Shown here piece by piece: positions 58,584-64,000 of a DNA stretch of 64,000 nucleotides. The position numbers and the translations under genes were made by a program. The first letter of the stretch is position 1. Every line of letters starts with the position of its first letter. Origin of the DNA: Thiomonas sp. X19 (GTDB lineage: Bacteria; Pseudomonadota; Gammaproteobacteria; Burkholderiales; Burkholderiaceae_C); contig NZ_LT605203.1 in NCBI RefSeq assembly GCF_900089495.1, forward strand, positions 1,039,562 through 1,103,561. Direction: 5' to 3'. Under the pieces are notes generated by a model, which was not told the DNA's origin, did no database searches, and saw only the letters and a list, made by a program, of their open reading frames with translations.

Positions 58584-60358
58584 GATGTGGCGAGTTGATC
58601 GAGCAGATGGTTGAACGCGGCGCAGGCGAGGTCGAGATCGTCGGCGGTGCTGGACTCCAGCGGGTTGTGGCTGATACCGGCGTTTTCGCCGCGCACGAAC
58701 AGCATGGCCTGGGGCAGGGCGGTGTGCAGCTTCATGGCGTCGTGCCCGGCCCCGCTGGGCAGGCGGTGCAGCGGCAGGCCGAGCGCGGCAACCGCGGCTT
58801 CCCAGCGCCGTTGCCAGTCGGGGGCGCCGGGGGCGGCGGCCTCGCGCATGGTTTCTTCCACCGTGTAGCGCAGGCCGCGGCGCTGGCAGACGGCGGCGAG
58901 CTCAGTCAGCACGTCGTCGCGCAGCCGGTCGCGCTGCGCATTGGTGGGGGCGCGCAGGTCGAGGCTGAAACGGCAGCGTCCCGGCACCACGTTGATCGAG
59001 CCGCCGGGCACTTCGAGCAGTCCCATCGTTCCCACGGAATCACCGTCGGCAGCGGCCCGGCGCTCGAGGAACAGCGCGAGTTCAGCGGCGGCACAGGCGG
59101 CGTCGCGGCGCGTGGCCATCGGCGTGGTGCCCGCGTGGCTGGCCATGCCGATGATCTCGCCGACAAATCGGATGCTGGCGTTGATGGAGGTGACGATGCC
59201 CAGCGGCAGGTCGAGCGCGTTCAGCACCGGGCCTTGTTCGATATGCACTTCGACGAAGCCGAGGTACTGCGCCGGGTCGCGGCGCAGCGCGGCGATGGCG
59301 GACAGCTCGGCAGGCAGGCCGGCATGGCGCATGGCCTCGCGCATGGAGATGCCGTCCTTGTCGCGCTGCTCCAGCCATTGCGGATTGAAGCCGCCCACCA
59401 GCGCGCCCGAGCCGAGGAAGGTGGCCTTGTAGCGCTGGCCCTCTTCTTCGGCGAAGGCGACGACTTCGAGGCCGAAGGGAAGTCGCTTGCCGGCGCGGTG
59501 CAGTGCGCGCACGCAGGCCATGGGGATGAAGGCGCCGATGCGGCCATCGTACTTGCCGGCGTTGCGCACGGTGTCGTAATGCGAGCCGGTGAGCAGACGC
59601 GGGGCATGCGGGTCGGGGCCGTGATAGACGCCGACCACATTGCCCACGGCGTCGATCTCCACGCTGTCGAAGCCGCAGTCGCGCATCCACGCTGCGATGT
59701 CGGCGGCGCAGGCGCGATGCGCATCGGTCAGATAGGTCGTGGTGAGCTCGCCTTTCTCCGCCCAGGCGGGTTCGCTGTGCGCGGCGAGTTGCTCGCACCA
59801 GTCCCAGACCGTGTTGCCGAGTTCGGGTTCGAAACCGAATTTGTCGTTCAGGCGCAGTTCGGCGATGCGGTGGATCTGCCGCAGGTTTTCCGCGAACTCG
59901 ACGTCCGCCGGATGGTCCACACGGCGTTGCATGGTGGCGAGAATCTGCGCGCGGCTCAGGCCCACTCCGCGCGGGCCGCGCACGGCCAGGATGAAGGGCC
60001 AGCCGAAGCGCTCGGTGTAGGTGGCGTTGAGTTGGGTGAGGCGCGCAAACTCCTCGGGCGTGCAGTGCGCCAGCCCGGCGCGGCTTTGCTCGCTGGCGGA
60101 TTCCGCCGTGAGCGTTCCCGCCACGGCCGCCTTGCCCGCCAGTTCCGGGTGGGCGCGCATCAGGCCGAGTTGTTCCTCGTTGCCAGCGTCGCGCACGGTC
60201 TGCACCAGGGCGTGCTTGAGCGCCGCGAGTGTGGCGAAGGGCCGCAGACTCCACGCGCGTGTGGCGATCCAGGGGGAGTGCTCATACACGCCGTCGAGCA
60301 GGGCGGTGAACTCGGCTGGCGATGCGGCGTTGAGGGTGGCGAGTTGCAACATGGTCAT
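58580..60358 (-). CDS. Fused OHCU decarboxylase (UraD) / allantoate amidohydrolase (AllC)
   Basis: 592 residues, two enzymes in one frame. Residues 1 to about 165 are UraD, which decarboxylates OHCU to S-allantoin: HPELAGK with catalytic His70, and TERFGWPFILAVRG near 115-128. From about 170 it is an M20-type allantoate amidohydrolase: TGSHYDTVRNAGKYDGRIG with metal ligands (257-275), AFAEEEGQRY, VHIEQGPVL and SGAGHDA. The start overlaps the puuE stop (ATGA), and the stop overlaps the M20 start, so these three genes are translationally linked. No frameshift is needed to read across. Confidence 0.88.
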   Translation of the reverse strand: MTMLQLATLNAASPAEFTALLDGVYEHSPWIATRAWSLRPFATLAALKHALVQTVRDAGNEEQLGLMRAHPELAGKAAVAGTLTAESASEQSRAGLAHCTPEEFARLTQLNATYTERFGWPFILAVRGPRGVGLSRAQILATMQRRVDHPADVEFAENLRQIHRIAELRLNDKFGFEPELGNTVWDWCEQLAAHSEPAWAEKGELTTTYLTDAHRACAADIAAWMRDCGFDSVEIDAVGNVVGVYHGPDPHAPRLLTGSHYDTVRNAGKYDGRIGAFIPMACVRALHRAGKRLPFGLEVVAFAEEEGQRYKATFLGSGALVGGFNPQWLEQRDKDGISMREAMRHAGLPAELSAIAALRRDPAQYLGFVEVHIEQGPVLNALDLPLGIVTSINASIRFVGEIIGMASHAGTTPMATRRDAACAAAELALFLERRAAADGDSVGTMGLLEVPGGSINVVPGRCRFSLDLRAPTNAQRDRLRDDVLTELAAVCQRRGLRYTVEETMREAAAPGAPDWQRRWEAAVAALGLPLHRLPSGAGHDAMKLHTALPQAMLFVRGENAGISHNPLESSTADDLDLACAAFNHLLDQLATS

Positions 60359-61308
60359 TCCCAGACAAAAGCGGTGGCGGGGTTGAAGGGATGCGTCTGC
60401 GCCCAATGTCGCGCGATGTCGATGCGCCGCGCCACCCACACCCGGTCGTGCCGCGCGATGTGGTCGAGAAAGCGTTGCAGCGCGCGCATGCGCCCGGGCC
60501 GCCCGAGCATGCGCGCATGCATGCCCACGCTCAACATCTTCGGCGCGGTCTCGCCTTCGGCGTAGAGCACGTCGAAGCTGTCGCGCAGGTAGCAGTAGAA
60601 GTCGTCCGCCTGCGCAAAGCCTTGCGGCAGGCCGAAGCGCATGTCGTTGCTGTCCAGGGTGTACGGCACCACCAGATGCGGCGCCAGCGTGCCGTCGGTC
60701 TTGCGCACTTGCAGCCAGAAGGGCAGGTCGTCGCCGTAGTAGTCGCTGTCGTAACGGAAGCCGCCGTCATCGGCCACCAGGCGGCGGGTGTTGGGGCTGT
60801 CGCGCCCGGTGTACCAGCCCAGCGGGCGCACGCCGCACACGGCCTCGATGGCCTGCAGCCCCAAGCGCATGTGTTCGCGTTCGGTGGCTTCGTCCACGGT
60901 TTGATAGTGAATCCAGCGCCAGCCGTGACAGGCGATTTCATGGCCCAGTTCAACGCAGGCGCGGGCGATGTCGGGCGTGCGCTGCAGCGCCATGCCGACG
61001 CCGAACACCGTGAGTGGCAGATCGCGGCGCTCGAACTCGCGCAGCAGGCGCCAGACCCCAGCGCGCGAGCCGTATTCGTAAATGCTCTCCATGCTGAGGT
61101 GGCGTGCCGCGAAGCTCGGCGGGTTGGACATCTCGGAGAGGAACTGTTCGCTGCCCGCGTCGCCATGCAGCACGCAGTTCTCGCCGCCTTCTTCGATATT
61201 GAGCACGAACTGCACCGCGATGCGGGCTTGCCCCAGCCATTGCGCGTGGGGTGGGTTGCGGCCGTAGCCGATGAGGTCGCGGGGGTAGTGGGTCGTGAGA
61301 ACAGACAT
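60355..61308 (-). CDS. puuE: Metal-independent allantoinase PuuE
   Basis: Polysaccharide-deacetylase-like enzyme that opens allantoin to allantoate. It has 317 residues. PRDLIGYGRNPPHAQWLGQARIAVQFVLNIEEGGE is the characteristic start of PuuE; CHGWRWIHYQ and GWYTGRDSPNTRRL are further family blocks. It heads the puuE/uraD-allC/M20 operon and lies 72 bp after the GntR gene. Confidence 0.92.
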   Translation of the reverse strand: MSVLTTHYPRDLIGYGRNPPHAQWLGQARIAVQFVLNIEEGGENCVLHGDAGSEQFLSEMSNPPSFAARHLSMESIYEYGSRAGVWRLLREFERRDLPLTVFGVGMALQRTPDIARACVELGHEIACHGWRWIHYQTVDEATEREHMRLGLQAIEAVCGVRPLGWYTGRDSPNTRRLVADDGGFRYDSDYYGDDLPFWLQVRKTDGTLAPHLVVPYTLDSNDMRFGLPQGFAQADDFYCYLRDSFDVLYAEGETAPKMLSVGMHARMLGRPGRMRALQRFLDHIARHDRVWVARRIDIARHWAQTHPFNPATAFVWE

Positions 61309-61380
61309 GATGTGCGGCGCAGCCCTTTTTGGCGCGGCCTTGCATGGTGTTGCGATGGGCGGTGTCGTGTTGCGTTGCGT

Positions 61381-62136
61381 TCAGGCGGCGTAGGCGGCGA
61401 GCGCCAGCGTGAGGTCGGCGCTGGAAGTGCGCGGGTGGTAGAGCAGGCTGTTTTCGGTTTCGCGCAGGTGCGCTTCCATCAAGGTCTTGGCCAGTTTCAC
61501 GTCGCGCGATTCGAGCGCCCTGAGGATGGCGACATGCTCGTCGGAGGAATGCTGCGCGGCGCGCGACGACTGGTACATCAAGGTGATGAGGGCGCAGCGC
61601 GAAATCAGCTCCGACAAAATCTGCGCCAGCACGATGTTGCCGATGCGCTCGGCCATCAGCACATGAAAGTCGCCCAGCAGCCGGGTGCGGCCGGTCACGT
61701 CCACCCGCCCGACCACCGCCTGTTCCTGCTTGAGGTGAGCACGCATGGCGCGGAAATCAGCCGGGGTGGCCTTGTCGCAAAACTCCTCCACCAGATGCTG
61801 TTCCAGCATGCGCCGCACGGCGAACACCTGCTGCGCTTCCTCGACGGAGGGCTGCGACACAAAGGCCCCGCGTGCCGGCTCCAGGGTGACGAGGTGATCG
61901 CGTGCCAACTGGAACAGGGCCTGTCGCACGATGGTGCGCGAGACGCCGTAAATGGCGGCGATTTTCTGTTCGGTGAGCTTGGCCCCCGGTGCCAGGCGGT
62001 GCTCGATGATGGCGGAAGTGATGGCGGCAGCGATGGTCTGGGTCGAGTCCTGCTCGGGGGCGGCAGGTGCCGCGTTTGACGGCTTGGGCTCGGACGCTTG
62101 CCGGGCGCGGTTCGGGGTCGGAGCTTTGGCATTCAT
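61381..62136 (-). CDS. GntR/FadR-type transcriptional regulator
   Basis: 251 residues. A Pro/Ala-rich tail of about 30 residues is followed by the winged HTH (LAPGAKLTEQKIAAIYGVSRTIVRQAL) and an FCD ligand domain with His/Asp residues (FHVLMAERIGN, RDVKLAKTLMEAHL). GGAGGAAGC lies before the ATG. It is transcribed with puuE and divergent from uraH, so it is the likely local regulator of purine-ring breakdown; the effector is unknown. Confidence 0.86.
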   Translation of the reverse strand: MNAKAPTPNRARQASEPKPSNAAPAAPEQDSTQTIAAAITSAIIEHRLAPGAKLTEQKIAAIYGVSRTIVRQALFQLARDHLVTLEPARGAFVSQPSVEEAQQVFAVRRMLEQHLVEEFCDKATPADFRAMRAHLKQEQAVVGRVDVTGRTRLLGDFHVLMAERIGNIVLAQILSELISRCALITLMYQSSRAAQHSSDEHVAILRALESRDVKLAKTLMEAHLRETENSLLYHPRTSSADLTLALAAYAA

Positions 62137-62338
62137 TTTGCTTCCTCCATGCTTGAGGCGCGGTGCGTTGGAAAGGTTCGCCCTCCTGGGCGGGTGTCTG
62201 AAACCACGCCTGCCGTGGAGCGCTCTCGGTCTTTCTCGGTATTGTCAGACGCCCCCGCTTCGCCTGGCCCGGATTGTCGATGGATTCGGGAAAACGAGAA
62301 TGCCTGATTTCCATTGTATTTCGCTTCCGCTTGAAATA

Positions 62339-62366
62339 GCATACATAAAACTTTTAAAGTGTATGC
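62339..62366. promoter_or_regulatory. Candidate GntR operator in the gntR-uraH intergenic region
   Basis: GCATACA (62339-62345) is inversely repeated as TGTATGC (62360-62366) around an inner ACTTTTAAAGT palindrome (62350-62360), just 6 bp before the uraH ATG. ATTTC/GAAAT (10-nt loop) lies just upstream at about 62318-62337. A repressor bound here would block uraH transcription or initiation. AT-richness contrasts with the surrounding GC-rich DNA. Confidence 0.55.
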
Positions 62367-62372
62367 AAAAAT

Positions 62373-62726
62373 ATGGGTAAGCTGACCACGCACATCCTCG
62401 ACACCGCCCGTGGCAAACCGGCCGCCGGCGTGCACATCACCGTTCTGGCCGAACGTTCCGGCGCCTGGGTTCAACTGAGCACGGCGATCACCAACGCCGA
62501 CGGGCGCTGCGATGCCCCGCTGCTGCAGGATGCCGCCTTCGCGGCCGGGCGTTATCGGCTGGTGTTTCATGTCGGCCCTTACTTCGAGGCGCAAGGCCTC
62601 GCAACGGCGTTCCCCGCTTTTCTGGAGGACGTTCCCATCGAATTCGGTGCTGCCGATGCAGCCGGCCACTATCACGTGCCCCTGCTCGTCACACCCTGGA
62701 GTTATGCAACCTACCGTGGCAGTTAG
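62373..62726 (+). CDS. uraH: 5-hydroxyisourate hydrolase UraH
   Basis: Transthyretin-related enzyme that hydrolyses 5-hydroxyisourate to OHCU, the UraD substrate. It has 117 residues. LTTHILDTARGKPAAGV with catalytic His, FHVGPYF, HYHVPLLVTPWSYATYRGS with the invariant C-terminal YRGS. No strong ribosome site precedes ATG 62373. It is divergent from gntR and leads toward the outer-membrane channel gene. Confidence 0.96.
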   Translation: MGKLTTHILDTARGKPAAGVHITVLAERSGAWVQLSTAITNADGRCDAPLLQDAAFAAGRYRLVFHVGPYFEAQGLATAFPAFLEDVPIEFGAADAAGHYHVPLLVTPWSYATYRGS

Positions 62727-62822
62727 GCGGGTGGAGCGGGAATCCTTGGGGGGGCGCCAAGGGAGGTGCGGGCGGCTACTGTCGTCCGCGATGCCTTGAA
62801 CTTGAACAGCAGGAGATCGAAG

Positions 62823-63697
62823 TTGAAAAATTGCAGCAACAAGGGCAAGGCCGTACTGGCGGCCGCCATATGGATCGGCGGTGGCCTGGCAGCATCCCTG
62901 CCGCGCAAGCCGCCACCTGGAGCGACGCCTGGGTGCACTTTGCCTACGGCACCCAGTTTGCCGAGCCGGGCTATAGGCAAAGCATCGCCAAGCGCATCGT
63001 CGGCTTCTCCTATGCCGGGGGCGACGGCTGGGGCACCAACTTCTTCAACCTCGACGTGCTCATGTCCGACGCCGGCGACCCCGAGGCCTGCGCCGCCGGC
63101 GCCAACTCCCCCTCCTGCGCCGCCGCCGGGGCGCAGGAGCTGTACGCCGTGTACCGCCGCACCTGGTCGTACGACCAGATCAGCGGCAACACCATCCAGT
63201 GGGGCCCGATCAACGACGTGAAGCTGGCCATGGGGGTGGACTACTCCGCCAAGAACACCACCTTCGGCCCGCGGGTGCGTAAGCTGCGCCTCGGCCCCAT
63301 GGTGGGCCTGAACGTGCCGGGATTCGCCGAGGTGGGGCTGGAGCTGTACAAGGAGAGCAACCACAACGGCTTCACCCCCTACCCGCAAGGCGGTGACGTG
63401 ACCTTCAACACCACCTATGTGCTGGCGGCCGACTGGGGCATTCCCCTGGCGGGCGGCCAATGGAAGTGGAGCGGCTATGTCGACCACATCGGCGCCAAGG
63501 GCTTTGGCACCGTGCCGGAGACCCTGCTGTCCACCGAGGTGATGTACGACGTGGGACGGGCGCTGTCTGGCGCGCCCAACAAGCTGTGGGCCGGCCTGCA
63601 GTACCAGTACTGGCGCAACAAGTTCGGCAACCCCTCCGGCACCACCCCAGGCGCCAAGGCCTCCACGCCCATGGTGCGGGTGGAATATCACTTCTGA
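62823..63697 (+). pseudogene. Outer-membrane channel protein (Tsx/outer-envelope-like) with a frameshift in the signal peptide
   Basis: The mature part (about 62907-63697) begins QAATWSDAWVHFAYGTQFAEPGY and ends VRVEYHF, a terminal Phe beta-strand typical of outer-membrane barrels; blocks such as GDGWGTNFFNLDVLMSD and QYQYWRNKFGN resemble nucleoside-channel-like outer envelope proteins. A good AGGAG precedes TTG 62823, which starts LKNCSNKGKAVLAAAIW, a signal peptide, in a different frame. Restoring one nucleotide near 62900-62904 joins them as ...LPAQA/ATWSD with a perfect cleavage site. It may be a real mutation or a sequence error. Confidence 0.65.
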
Positions 63698-63773
63698 AGC
63701 GGCTCGGGCGGCTGGCGTGAAGCCGCCGCCCGCCGGGCTGGAACGGCCTTCATGCTCAATGTTGTTTTCTCGT

Positions 63774-63803
63774 GCAACTCTGTGCGCTATCGCACAGAGT
63801 TGC
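63774..63803. promoter_or_regulatory. 13-bp perfect inverted repeat upstream of the Crp/Fnr gene
   Basis: GCAACTCTGTGCG (63774-63786) is followed by CTAT and its exact reverse complement (63791-63803). No T-run follows. It could be an operator for the downstream regulator or a terminator for the channel gene. The rest of 63698-63883 shows no gene. Confidence 0.5.
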
Positions 63804-63883
63804 TGGATTTCGCCACCTAAACTTGAAGAATCGAAACGGCCACCGGCTGCCCCTGCACACATCGCCATGGAGGAGTCCAGCCC

Positions 63884-64000
63884 ATGCCCGCCCTCTCCAT
63901 GCCACCGAAAACAAATGGGCTGCTGGCCTGCATGCCCGAGACGGAGTGGTTGCGCTGGCAGCCGCAGCTCGAATGGGTGAACCTCGAACTCGGCCAGGTG
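63884..64000 (+). CDS. Crp/Fnr-family regulator, N-terminal fragment
   Basis: Only the first 39 codons lie in the window. AGGAG precedes ATG 63884. LLACMPETEWLRWQPQLEWVNLELGQV resembles the first helix and strand of the cyclic-nucleotide-binding-like domain of Crp/Fnr regulators. The DNA-binding part is outside the window, so the assignment is moderate. Confidence 0.6.
   Translation, partial: MPALSMPPKTNGLLACMPETEWLRWQPQLEWVNLELGQV

Noticed and set aside
58595..60565. Long + strand frame opposite uraD-allC
   Set aside because: Composition is low-complexity Gly/Ala/Arg/His and it mirrors the fusion gene; not supported as coding.

Overview
The window is GC-rich chromosomal DNA from a betaproteobacterium, most likely Burkholderiales. 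The grounds are gene order and family content: a complete dcw (division and cell wall) cluster with a fused MurE-MurF, pilBCD-coaE-zapD-yacG, ffh / cytochrome assembly / PP0621 / pilSR / ampD, nrdAB followed by a lysine/alanine-rich H1-like protein, and a purine-ring catabolic cluster. A Thiomonas-like organism would fit, but that is inference. Apart from one frameshifted outer-membrane gene, nothing looks like a prophage, IS element, CRISPR array or genomic island. This is core chromosome with a few odd small insertions and repeats.

Layout. 1-16497: dcw operon on the + strand (rsmH 3' end, ftsL, ftsI, murEF fusion, mraY, murD, ftsW, murG, murC, ddlB, ftsQ, ftsA, ftsZ), mostly joined by ATGA or GTGA stop/start overlaps. 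16776-17702: lpxC. 17753-18217: a DciA-like DUF721 gene on the - strand, divergent from secA (18422-21217). 21344-24004: argJ, a DUF815 ATPase and a mutT-like Nudix gene. 24084-29705 (-): pilB-pilC-pilD-coaE-zapD-yacG. 29916-31008 (-): tRNA-Pro(CGG) and ispB. 31271-34306 (+): rplU-rpmA-obgE-proB. 34318-35447 (-): rppH and a CNP1-like gene, divergent from proS (35608). 37464-38156: a lytic transglycosylase. 38216-39571 (-): ffh. 39792-44735 (+): ccsA/ypjD-like gene, PP0621 gene, pilS, pilR, ampD. 45104-49499: nrdA and nrdB. 49984-50904: H1-like protein made of 45 tandem hexapeptides. 50955-51982: DUF167 gene and dcd. 52036-53433 (-): argH. 53578-55364 (+): AlgZ/AlgR-like two-component pair. 55408-56235 (-): uppP. 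56547-57262 (+): two small c-type cytochromes. 57312-62136 (-): M20 amidohydrolase, UraD-AllC fusion, puuE and a GntR regulator. 62373-64000 (+): uraH, an outer-membrane channel gene with a frameshift in its signal peptide, and the 5' end of a Crp/Fnr regulator.

How the genes work together. The left part makes and partitions the cell wall: lipid I/II synthesis by MurE/F/D/G/C, MraY and Ddl, the divisome FtsL/I/W/Q/A/Z, and elsewhere ZapD, UppP and AmpD for division, carrier-lipid recycling and wall recycling. The PilBCD assembly motor and the PilSR regulators are split between two loci, as is common in this order. The right end turns 5-hydroxyisourate and allantoin into simpler nitrogen compounds (UraH, UraD, PuuE, AllC), probably under the divergent GntR regulator, with a candidate operator in the shared intergenic region. 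nrdAB has two well-spaced NrdR-like boxes over a good sigma-70 promoter.

Most unusual items: a 119-bp duplicated coupling cassette between ftsW and murG, the near-perfect 18-bp minisatellite coding the H1-like protein, a UraD-AllC fusion, the MurE-MurF fusion, a dispersed ~37-bp repeat found twice, and the frameshifted purine-locus channel gene. I did not find a convincing wholly new multi-gene system.
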